NCBI GenBank assembly: GCA_019358895.1
Contig: JAHHIG010000028.1
Span: forward strand, 1 to 57,568
Reading direction: 5' to 3'
DNA from: Tildeniella nuda ZEHNDER 1965/U140
GTDB taxonomy: Bacteria; Cyanobacteriota; Cyanobacteriia; Leptolyngbyales; Leptolyngbyaceae
DNA: 57,568 bases
The first letter of the stretch is position 1. Every line of letters begins with the position of its first letter. This document shows, piece after piece, positions 51,259 to 57,568 of the stretch. The position numbers and the translations under genes were made by a program. A model generated the notes under the pieces. It was not told where the DNA came from, made no database searches, and was given only the letters and a program-made list of their open reading frames with translations.

Positions 51259-52239
51259 CTAAAATCTAGGGTAAGTTCGCTGCTTGTCGTTCTTTTTCTT
51301 CCCTTTTGATTTTTCGTAGTCAAGCTCCTTCAGCTTTTTGAGAATGCGGCTGAAGTAATCTTGCAGATAAGCCTCTAGGGTCGTCGTCTCGCTTGCATCA
51401 AGCTGGAATACACTGTAAACCTCATCCATTGGTGCGGTCAGGGGTTTACCCGCAGATACCACTTCGGCAAAGGCAAGGCGATCGGAGATATTCCATGTCC
51501 ACTGAAAGAAGCGTGTGATGCGTCGTACTGTTCGCATGAGACCGATCGGCATCCGCGTAATCTTCGCCTCCCGACCGGATAGCCGCTCACACAAGCGAAT
51601 GATTTCATACGCGCCCCAGGCACGCGACCCAACAACTGGAAACGTTTTATTCTCTGTCTCTGGCACTTTCAGCGCCTGAATGGCGAATTTAGCTACATCC
51701 TGCGTATCCATATAAGCCGTTGGCGACGTATCGCCCATAACCCAAACCGCCTGTCCTTCGAGCACTGGAATGGCGTATTGCCCAATCAACCCCTGCAAAA
51801 AGCCGCAAGGACGAAGAATGGTATAGTTCAGCCCCGACTCTACCAGAAAGAGTTCGGCACAGCGCTTGACTTCCATTAACGGCACTTCAGGATATTTTTC
51901 GGCATCCAGAATCGAAAAGAAAACGAAGCGTTTGACGTTTGCTGCTTTCGCTGCCTGAATCAGATTGACGTTGCCTTCCCAGTCAACCTGCTTAACGTTA
52001 AGTGAATCGGTTGCTCGTGTTGTTGCGGCATCGATGACAGCGTCAATACCGTCTAGTGCTGGCTGCAACGTTTCTGGTACGCACAGGTCACCAGTGACTA
52101 GCTCTGCTCCCCATTCCTTTAAAAAGCCTGCTTTTTTGACGCTGCGGACTAAACAGCGAACCTTGTAGCCCTCATCCAAGGTGCGACGGGTTATCTGTCT
52201 TCCTAACGTGCCAGTGGCACCCACAATTAATAGGTTCAT
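51259..52239 (-). CDS. ycf39: Ycf39-type NAD(P)-binding photosystem assembly factor
   Basis: An atypical short-chain dehydrogenase that, with Hlips, helps build photosystem II reaction centres and deliver chlorophyll. From ATG 52239 the protein has 326 residues. The Rossmann motif is LIVGATGTLGRQITRRTLDE (GxxGxxG), followed by VRCLVRSVKKAGFLKEWGAE, GDLCVPETLQPALDGIDAVI, FVFFSILDAEKYPEVPLMEV, YTILRPCGFLQGLIGQYAIP and TAYMDTQDVAKFAIQAL. The basic tail (YEKSKGKKKNDKQR) is longer than usual. The frame is open upstream, but the Rossmann strand begins at this ATG. Confidence 0.93.
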   Translation of the reverse strand: MNLLIVGATGTLGRQITRRTLDEGYKVRCLVRSVKKAGFLKEWGAELVTGDLCVPETLQPALDGIDAVIDAATTRATDSLNVKQVDWEGNVNLIQAAKAANVKRFVFFSILDAEKYPEVPLMEVKRCAELFLVESGLNYTILRPCGFLQGLIGQYAIPVLEGQAVWVMGDTSPTAYMDTQDVAKFAIQALKVPETENKTFPVVGSRAWGAYEIIRLCERLSGREAKITRMPIGLMRTVRRITRFFQWTWNISDRLAFAEVVSAGKPLTAPMDEVYSVFQLDASETTTLEAYLQDYFSRILKKLKELDYEKSKGKKKNDKQRTYPRF

Positions 52240-52725
52240 GAGGGAGTAGTAGCTAATTCTTAACTTTTTATAAGATTTTATCAGAAATTGCTCATCGATC
52301 GAACTGCCATCAGCGGAGCGAGTCGCATGGGACAATTGCCTGACTTGGTTGACTTTAACCTACTTAATGGCAGTCTTACAACGTCGATCGCGCGTAGTGC
52401 GTTACTGAGAGGCTGAAATGAAAGTTGGCAAGAGTGTTGATCTTCGTAAGCAATTGCTGGTACGAGGGTGGGCATCAAGGGCGAAGATACCGCTTGCTTC
52501 TGCCTAATCGCCGATCGCTCCCAATAAAACTGTCTATTCCAGGTGAACCTGCCTTATGATTTAGGGGCTTGAGACTCGCTTGCGGTTTTTTAACCCATTG
52601 AATGAGCAAATGCCCTGCTTCTATGCGCTAGAGCGTCCGTTACATGAGCATTGAGTTGTTTGTGATCAGCGCGATCGCCTCTAGAACGATCGCGGTGTAC
52701 TCCTTTTCCTTAAAGTGGTTTAGCC
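52240..52725. other. Divergent region between ycf39 and the ArsR-family gene
   Basis: 486 bp with promoters for both genes. I looked for a SmtB/ZiaR-type 12-2-12 operator (TGAACA-like inverted hexamers) before 52726 and did not find a convincing one. Confidence 0.45.
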
Positions 52726-53145
52726 ATGCCTCACCTTGAACCCACTGCTGCAAATCAGCTTGCAACTGAATCTCCGCAGTTAATAGAGGAAGCTCTTAAC
52801 TGTACCGTTCAGCATCCGGTTGACCTTGCCAATGTGCGTCAGTTGCACCGCAACCTGCTCAGCGTCGAAAAAGCGCAGCGCATGGCAGAGTTCTTTAGCC
52901 TACTGGGAGATGCAAACCGCCTCCGTATTCTGTCGGCGTTAGCAATGCAGGAGCTGTGTGTCTGTGATTTGGCAGCCGCCGTCAAAATGACCGAATCAGC
53001 GGTTTCGCATCAGCTACGCGCCTTGCGAGCGATGCGCCTGGTCAGCTACCGTAAGCAGGGTCGCAATGTGTTTTATTGTCTCAAAGATAGCCACGTCCTC
53101 AACCTTTACCGCGAGGTTGCAGAGCATCTTGATGAAGACGAATAG
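52726..53145 (+). CDS. ArsR/SmtB-family metal-responsive repressor, ZiaR-like
   Basis: A 139-residue winged-helix metal sensor. The core [20 protein letters not shown] with the DNA-reading helix [20 protein letters not shown] matches SmtB/ZiaR closely. The alpha-3 motif is ELCVCDL, with two cysteines as in ZiaR. Together with Cys and His in the N-terminal arm (LNCTVQHP) these can form the alpha-3N metal site. The alpha-5 zinc site is also kept: [20 protein letters not shown] supplies Asp, His, His and Glu. It probably derepresses a zinc or cadmium efflux or sequestration gene, but none is adjacent. ftsX starts 33 bp downstream. Confidence 0.9.
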   Translation: MPHLEPTAANQLATESPQLIEEALNCTVQHPVDLANVRQLHRNLLSVEKAQRMAEFFSLLGDANRLRILSALAMQELCVCDLAAAVKMTESAVSHQLRALRAMRLVSYRKQGRNVFYCLKDSHVLNLYREVAEHLDEDE

Positions 53146-53177
53146 ATAGCGAGGCAGCGTACATTGAGGGAGCGTGC

Positions 53178-54080
53178 GTGTTTCAATTTCTGACCAAGCT
53201 AGATTACTTACTCCGTGAAACGTTACTGGGTTTGCGCCGGGGTGGCTGGATGAATTGGGCAGCTATCAGCACTGTAACGGTGTTGCTGTTTTTGTTTGGT
53301 GTCAGCCTTCAAGCCTCGTGGCAACTGGAAGGCTTACTGAACCAGTTTGGCAGCCAGTTGGAGGTATCAGTTTATCTGGATACTGGCGTACAGGCAGAAA
53401 CGCTGAAGCCGATCGTCACTGCTATACCGGGAGTTGCAGAAGCGCAGGCTGTTTCCAAAGAGGTCGCTTGGACAGCACTGGTGAAGGATTTGGGCGTGTC
53501 GGATATTAACGGTGCAACCAAGCAACTGGACGGCAACCCTCTCGTCGATCAGCTTAAGGTGAAAGCCCGATCGCCGCAGGATGTACCCACCGTTGCCCAA
53601 GTGCTCTCAAAGGTAGAGGGCGTTGACGAAGTGCAGTATGTGGATGAAGCAGTACAGCGCGTCAGTCAACTCAACCGGGGCTTAAGTTGGATTAGCCTCA
53701 CGGTGACGACATTGTTAACGCTGACGGCGATCGCCGTCATCACTACGACCATTCGCCTCATCGTCATGTCGCGCAAACGCGAAATCGAAGTCATGCAGCT
53801 AGTCGGTGCAACAACTAGCTGGATCTACCTGCCATTCATCCTGCAAGGAGTAACGTTCGGGCTGGCAGGCGCTGTGCTGTCGTGGGGACTCATCAGCAGC
53901 ATTCAGCACTTTCTCAATAGCCTACTCGCTCAACAGCCCGAATTCGTTCAGTTTCTGGCTAACGGAGTGCAAATCAGTCCCCTGCGGGTGATTCTTCTAC
54001 CTCTGATTCTGCTGGGGTTCGGCGGTTCCGTTGGTGTGATGGGTAGCCTGTTCGCTGTGCGACGGATTGCAACTAAATGA
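53178..54080 (+). CDS. ftsX: Cell-division protein FtsX
   Basis: FtsX is the membrane part of the FtsEX complex that activates septal peptidoglycan hydrolases. The 300-residue protein has a cytoplasmic N-terminal helix, TM1 (WAAISTVTVLLFLFGVSLQA) and an extracytoplasmic domain (EVSVYLDTGVQAETLKPIVT, VEGVDEVQYVDEAVQRV). Three C-terminal helices surround the FtsX motif RKREIEVMQLVGATTSWIYL. The start is GTG at 53178. ftsE is not adjacent; the ArsR-family gene lies just upstream, so metal status and ftsX may share a transcript. Confidence 0.94.
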   Translation: MFQFLTKLDYLLRETLLGLRRGGWMNWAAISTVTVLLFLFGVSLQASWQLEGLLNQFGSQLEVSVYLDTGVQAETLKPIVTAIPGVAEAQAVSKEVAWTALVKDLGVSDINGATKQLDGNPLVDQLKVKARSPQDVPTVAQVLSKVEGVDEVQYVDEAVQRVSQLNRGLSWISLTVTTLLTLTAIAVITTTIRLIVMSRKREIEVMQLVGATTSWIYLPFILQGVTFGLAGAVLSWGLISSIQHFLNSLLAQQPEFVQFLANGVQISPLRVILLPLILLGFGGSVGVMGSLFAVRRIATK

Positions 54081-54196
54081 AAGGATAAAGGATGAGGGCT
54101 AAAGGATAAAGTGTTGAGGTTATTCTGACTCCTGACAGCTACCTTTTTCTGACATCACGGCAAAGCGGAAGCAAGCTACACCTCTCACTCCTCACT

Positions 54197-55084
54197 ATGC
54201 AATCCCAATGGCACTATCTACTACAAAATTTGGGTGAATGGCAGGGATCGTTTACACGCTTTTCGCCTGCGGGGGAGTTACGCGAAGATACGCCGACGAT
54301 CGTGACGCTAGCAGGGTTGGATGACAATCAAACGATTCGTCAAACGATTCAGCGCTATGCACCGTCAACAGACGTAACTGACGCGTCTCTAGCAAGTGAG
54401 CCGATCGACGAAAAAGTCCTGGTTTACAGCTCTCTCGGTCGAGGCATCTTGTTTTTTGAGGATGGCGCATTTTCGCAAGGCTCCATGCAGTTTGCTCCCT
54501 TTTCAGAATTTGGGGCTGAGCTGGGGTTGATTGCAGGCGATCGACGCTTACGGTTAGTGCAGCTTTTTGATCCCCAGAGCCAACTTGCCCAGCTCACGCT
54601 TATTCGTGAAAAACTTGCTGGGAGTCATACTGCCGAGCGTCCGCCGTTGACGCTGAACGATCTACTAGGCGAGTGGCATGGGGAAGCCGTCACGGTGTAT
54701 CCCGATTTGCGATCGCCGACCTCATACCCGACCCAATTACAAATCAGCCGTAGTGGTGCAAATCAGGTTGTACAGCAACTGACGTTTGGTGAAGGGGCTG
54801 GGACAACGGTGCGCTCGACCGCGATCGTGAACGGGTCTTGCTTAGAGTTCAATCAGGGTTCGTTGCCTGTGCAAGTGCTACTGCTGCCAGATGGCGCATC
54901 ATCAACCTGCCCCGTTTATATCAAAACCGGAAACCCTTTCTTTTTAGAGGTTGGCTGGCTCCTTCAGCCTGATCAACGTCAACGGATGATTCGTAGTTAC
55001 AACCAAAAGGGGGAGTGGGTCAGCCTGACTTTAGTGATTGAGCGAAAGCTGACTGGGCAAAACGAGCACAGCGGTAAAGCGTAA
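54197..55084 (+). CDS. DUF3598 family protein
   Basis: A 295-residue soluble protein with two lipocalin-like halves. The first begins LLQNLGEWQGSFTRFSPAGE, the second LLGEWHGEAVTVYPDLRSPT; the repeated GEW-GS/GE is characteristic. It ends with RMIRSYNQKGEWVSLTLVIE. DUF3598 is a cyanobacterial family; the barrel fold recalls the CpcT/CpeS phycobilin lyases, but a lyase role is not shown. ATG at 54197. It is downstream of ftsX by 116 bp on the same strand. Confidence 0.85.
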   Translation: MQSQWHYLLQNLGEWQGSFTRFSPAGELREDTPTIVTLAGLDDNQTIRQTIQRYAPSTDVTDASLASEPIDEKVLVYSSLGRGILFFEDGAFSQGSMQFAPFSEFGAELGLIAGDRRLRLVQLFDPQSQLAQLTLIREKLAGSHTAERPPLTLNDLLGEWHGEAVTVYPDLRSPTSYPTQLQISRSGANQVVQQLTFGEGAGTTVRSTAIVNGSCLEFNQGSLPVQVLLLPDGASSTCPVYIKTGNPFFLEVGWLLQPDQRQRMIRSYNQKGEWVSLTLVIERKLTGQNEHSGKA

Positions 55085-55101
55085 GCAGGACAAAAGAGTA
55101 A

Positions 55102-55260
55102 GAGCTTACGCGATGTACGACTTTCCTGCAATGCCTGCCAAAACTGCCCTCACCCTTAGCCCTCTCCCGATGGGAGAGGGAACCGGAACGGTCTGGAAGC
55201 CCTTCTCCTCAGGGAGAAGGGTGGGGATGAGGGCGAATTAGTTGCACATCGCGTGAGCTT
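55102..55260. mobile_element. MITE-like element with terminal inverted repeats
   Basis: The 20 bases at each end are inverted repeats with four mismatches: GAGCTTACGCGATGTACGAC at 55102-55121 and the complement of AAGCTCACGCGATGTGCAAC at 55241-55260. Inside are GCCCTCACCC and GGGATGAGGGC arms and two hairpins (CCCTCTCCC-GAT-GGGAGAGGG and CTTCTCC-TCA-GGGAGAAG). CCCTCACCC..GGGAGAGGG elements recur in many bacterial and cyanobacterial genomes, from memory. It has no gene and sits after the DUF3598 stop, where it may act as a terminator. Confidence 0.85.
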
Positions 55261-55456
55261 GCTAAAAAATAACTGCACACTTTTGGATCAGCGATCAGCT
55301 AACGGCTACAGACCCTGCTGTTATTTCTGTACAACTTCTAATCAGTTAAGACTTATTTGACATCAAGTACCTCAGGCATTAACGTATAGCACTCCGCATG
55401 TAGAGCGTCTTTTTAAGTTTGCTGAGGCAATTGCGACAAGCAAAGGAAAAGCGTTT

Positions 55457-56206
55457 CTACCATGCAAGCGCGATCGGTCCGCCAAACTTCCGCATTTCGG
55501 CAAAGAATTTACCTTGTGCGCCGTGTTCTGGCAAGGTTGCTAGGTAAACAGCCGTTTCAGCACCTTCGTCTGCTGTGAACGGTGCCTCTGAGCCGCCCAT
55601 ATCAGTCTGCATCCAGCCAGGCGAGTACGAGTTGACTAAAATGTTGGTGCCCTGAAGCTCTTTTGCTAGGAGTACGGTGAAGCCATTCAGTCCAACTTTA
55701 GACAGTCGATACGAGGGCGCAAGGGGATAGTAGTCGCTGTCGATCGTCGTCAGAGAAGCCATTTCAGTCGAGACGTTTACAATACGCCCGTAATTCTGTG
55801 CCTGCATGAACGGTAAGAGTGCCTGCGTGATCCGAGCCACTGCTAGCACGTTCGTTGTCAGGGTTTCCAGCATGGTTTCTAGCTGCACCGTGAGCAGACT
55901 TGCTTCTTCGGGCTGCATTGTAGGGTTAACACCTGCGTTATTGACCAGAACATCGACTTTGCTATAGGTTTGCTGCACCCATTCTGTTAACTGTTGAACG
56001 CTAAAGTCGTTGGTGACATCCAAAGGGTGATAATCCACCTCGATCCCTTCTGTTGCTAGGCGTTGTTGCGCACTCAGACCGTCTTGTTCCTTGCGACTGG
56101 TCACAATGACCTGAATACCGTCTTGTTGACCTAATTTGCGAGCGATCGCGTAGCCCAATCCCTTGTGGCTGCCTGTTACCAGCGCAATTCTTTTTGGCGT
56201 ATCCAT
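55457..56206 (-). CDS. Short-chain dehydrogenase/reductase
   Basis: A classical SDR of 249 residues from ATG 56206. The cofactor motif is IALVTGSHKGLGYAIARKLG (TGxxxGxG), with an Arg in VTSRKEQDG suggesting NADPH preference. Further motifs are DVLVNNAGVNPT (NNAG), NYGRIVNVSTEMASL and the catalytic Tyr-Lys in PSYRLSKVGLNGF. VNSYSPGWMQTDMGG follows. It resembles carbonyl-reductase-like SDRs of plants and bacteria. The substrate is unknown. The GTG at 56209 directly before the ATG is an alternative start. Confidence 0.92.
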   Translation of the reverse strand: MDTPKRIALVTGSHKGLGYAIARKLGQQDGIQVIVTSRKEQDGLSAQQRLATEGIEVDYHPLDVTNDFSVQQLTEWVQQTYSKVDVLVNNAGVNPTMQPEEASLLTVQLETMLETLTTNVLAVARITQALLPFMQAQNYGRIVNVSTEMASLTTIDSDYYPLAPSYRLSKVGLNGFTVLLAKELQGTNILVNSYSPGWMQTDMGGSEAPFTADEGAETAVYLATLPEHGAQGKFFAEMRKFGGPIALAW

Positions 56207-56318
56207 CACGATTGTTCTGCTCGACTTCGCTTTAGAAGCACTGTAACAATCGTTAAGCTATTGAGCAAGATAATTATGTTTGTTGAGCGGTTAAGCCTTT
56301 AGCAGAATAGTGGTTTGC

Positions 56319-56585
56319 TCATTCGTCATGGCATGTCTGCACATCCTTAATGGATCGGTGAATTAAGCGACAGGGCCAAAGAAAGGCACCGCAGAGACTA
56401 ACGGCTGCGATCGCGGTAAAAACTTGCCACTTTCTCTGTGGTGGATCGGCTGACTCTGAAGCGTTGGTTTCAGCCCGATCAACGGCATCAAAGGACGAGT
56501 GTGATAGCTGGCTGGCTGCATTCACACCCTCGATCGCGGCTCCAATCACATAAGCCGTCAAGGCAATGCCTAACCAGTTATTCAT
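56319..56585 (-). CDS. Small two-span membrane protein (88 residues), function unknown
   Basis: MNNWLGIALTAYVIGAAIEG forms a first helix. A polar Ser/Asp/Glu-rich middle follows (HSSFDAVDRAETNASESADP), then a second helix (QVFTAIAAVSLCGAFLWPC) and a basic Cys-containing tail. ATG at 56585. It lies 63 bp downstream of the 78-residue gene on the same strand and probably shares its transcript. No family recognised. Confidence 0.65.
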   Translation of the reverse strand: MNNWLGIALTAYVIGAAIEGVNAASQLSHSSFDAVDRAETNASESADPPQRKWQVFTAIAAVSLCGAFLWPCRLIHRSIKDVQTCHDE

Positions 56586-56648
56586 AGCGTTGTGCCCTTG
56601 AGCTACGGTCGGTGAAGCAAATTGTGAGGGCTAGGTTGATACTCAGTG

Positions 56649-56885
56649 TTAATGACTTCCCTGGTTGACAGAGTTTCTGTCGGCAGCAAGGTCACGAATG
56701 AGCGGCAGCTTGGACTGAATGTAGGTATCGAGGTTTCTAGCGTCTTGAGCATCGATCGACTGCTGCGCTCGAAACCGTTTGACGAGAAACTGCACCAGGT
56801 CAGAATCTTCAAATTGCAGCAGGGTGGTTACCTGAGTAGACTCCACCAAAGCCCAAAGCTGTCGCATCATGTTGGGAGTGACCAT
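56649..56885 (-). CDS. Conserved small cyanobacterial protein (78 residues), function unknown
   Basis: The product (MRQLWALVESTQVTTLLQFE, DSDLVQFLVKRFRAQQSIDA, NLDTYIQSKLPLIRDLAADR) is helical and soluble. The pattern LWxLVExTQ..LL..D..LVQ..L, ending in YI..KLPLIRDLA, is one I recall from small cyanobacterial proteins of unknown role. Start alternatives are ATG 56885 and the Met at residue 6 or 7. Confidence 0.75.
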   Translation of the reverse strand: MVTPNMMRQLWALVESTQVTTLLQFEDSDLVQFLVKRFRAQQSIDAQDARNLDTYIQSKLPLIRDLAADRNSVNQGSH

Positions 56886-57272
56886 ACATCTGAACCTCTT
56901 AAGCTTTTCTTTATAATTGCACGGTTTTCTGATTTAAGCTTGCTTCTCGACTCAAACTTCATGTGTCGATACTGATTTGAGAATGTATCAAGCATCACTT
57001 AAGACAGGTTGTGCTACTTGATCCGTATCTACTTGTTGAGCCGTGTGGACTCCCGTATCTCCTATATTCGTCCTTACAACCGCGCCTTTCAGTTGAATAG
57101 GACACAGTTTTGAGTTGGTGGCTGACCCTGATTAACTTCTTCTCACTATGCCATCCATGTCCGTTTTGTGAGCCTCTCTAAAGACTGAATCAGGTGTGCG
57201 ATTCAGCACGCTGTCGTTGGTCTGCTCTTCTTTGCGTTCTGTCAAAGACCATTTAATGCGTCTCGGATACTC
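56886..57272. other. Intergenic region before array D
   Basis: No natural-looking coding frame or strong hairpin is visible in these 387 bp; it includes the promoter of the 78-residue gene (minus strand). Confidence 0.45.
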
Positions 57273-57419
57273 GGTAATGAGGTTGAGGATACTGGTCAAT
57301 GAGGTTCAGACACTGGCGAATGAGTAGTAGAGGTTCATTAATGAGTATGGAATGCCCGTGAATGAGTCTTTGGTGTGGGTGAATGAGTTCTGGATAGTCG
57401 TAAATGAGTCTCCGGATGT
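57273..57419. repeat. Tandem array D: seven degenerate 21-bp units
   Basis: Seven units of exactly 21 bp each carry AATGAG at positions 4/5-9 (for example ggtaatgaggttgaggatact, ggtcaatgaggttcagacact, cgtgaatgagtctttggtgtg). The rest of the unit varies widely, so only the AATGAG core and the period are conserved. It is not a CRISPR array: there are no long identical repeats and no unique spacers. Confidence 0.85.
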
Positions 57420-57481
57420 TCATTCAAGACTCTCCCATCTTTATTAACGTGAGTTCGACGAACAGAAATTGACACAAGAAA

Positions 57482-57515
57482 AGCTGAGACTGGTTTTGAA
57501 GTAACGGTCTCAGCT
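57482..57515 (-). terminator. Terminator at the end of a gene entering from the right edge
   Basis: AGCTGAGAC (57482-57490) and GTCTCAGCT (57507-57515) form a perfect 9-bp stem, extended by a G:U and a C:G pair. On the minus strand the stem runs into CTTTTCTTGTG, a short U-run. The stop of the partial minus-strand frame lies inside the stem. Confidence 0.75.
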
Positions 57516-57568
57516 ATGGACACCATCGTATCGCGCCTCGACATCGCCCAAATCTTCTGTGAACTGGA
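57510..57568 (-). CDS. Possible C-terminal end of a protein cut by the right edge
   Basis: A minus-strand frame without stops reads QFTEDLGDVEARYDGVHS then TGA at 57512-57510. The acidic, natural-looking composition and the terminator stem that begins at the stop argue that a gene from beyond the window ends here. Only 18 residues are visible, so no family can be given. Confidence 0.35.
   Translation of the reverse strand, partial: QFTEDLGDVEARYDGVHS

Noticed and set aside
57273..57419. CRISPR array
   Set aside because: Units are 21 bp with no distinct repeat/spacer division; the same holds for arrays A, B and C. No cas genes are present.

Overview
The window is chromosomal DNA of a cyanobacterium. 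The HIP1 octamer GCGATCGC and its GATCG core recur throughout. Many genes belong to cyanobacterium-restricted or plastid-related families: ycf39, the UPF0367, DUF2301, DUF2949, DUF3598 and DUF6464 families, an nblR-like regulator, an sphR/sphS-like pair and a SpkB-type kinase. A gas-vesicle operon and many short repeats suggest a filamentous or Leptolyngbya/Oscillatoria-like organism, but the sequence alone does not fix the genus. Nothing looks like a prophage, a plasmid backbone or an intact insertion sequence. The mobile component is small MITE-like palindromes and short repeats.

Layout. 1-2.4 kb: a truncated gene at the left edge, a 21-bp repeat array, tRNA-Val, a CNNM/CBS membrane protein, and two more tandem arrays. 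2.5-5.5 kb: pcrA/uvrD helicase and a stand-alone CheB methylesterase. 5.6-9.5 kb (minus strand): gas-vesicle operon in the order gvpA-gvpC-gvpN-gvpJ-gvpK. 10-16.4 kb: a 46-residue membrane protein, an RRM RNA-binding protein with a long leader, trpE, a DUF6464 protein, miaE, a GIY-YIG protein and an acetyltransferase. 16.4-24.7 kb: a YdcF protein, a papain-fold candidate, coaD overlapping a coiled-coil gene, a phosphatase-like protein, ilvE, a secreted metallo-beta-lactamase-fold protein, aroK and a HAD phosphatase. 24.8-34.4 kb: a repeat-bearing M15-like protein, small conserved proteins, a SAM hydrolase, SpoIID, sphR-sphS, UPF0367, an ABC ATPase and a YciI protein. 34.4-47.6 kb: pheT, a SpkB-like kinase, a FecR plus CHASE2-kinase operon, a YdeP-type molybdopterin oxidoreductase and membrane proteins. 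47.9-57.6 kb: DUF2949, a DUF192 lipoprotein, nblR-like regulator, NAD kinase, ycf39, a ZiaR/SmtB-like repressor, ftsX, DUF3598, an SDR enzyme, small proteins and a last 21-bp array.

The observations I rate highest are: (1) GvpN and GvpC, the gas-vesicle ATPase and the outer shell protein, end in the same roughly 55-residue winged-helix-like domain, which hints at an undescribed link between them; (2) three separate tandem arrays with unrelated units share an exact 21-bp period, two turns of B-DNA; (3) an ABC ATPase has a perfect Shine-Dalgarno sequence placed before an ATC codon, with no usable standard start; (4) short dispersed repeats have inserted in frame into trpE and pheT and are translated.
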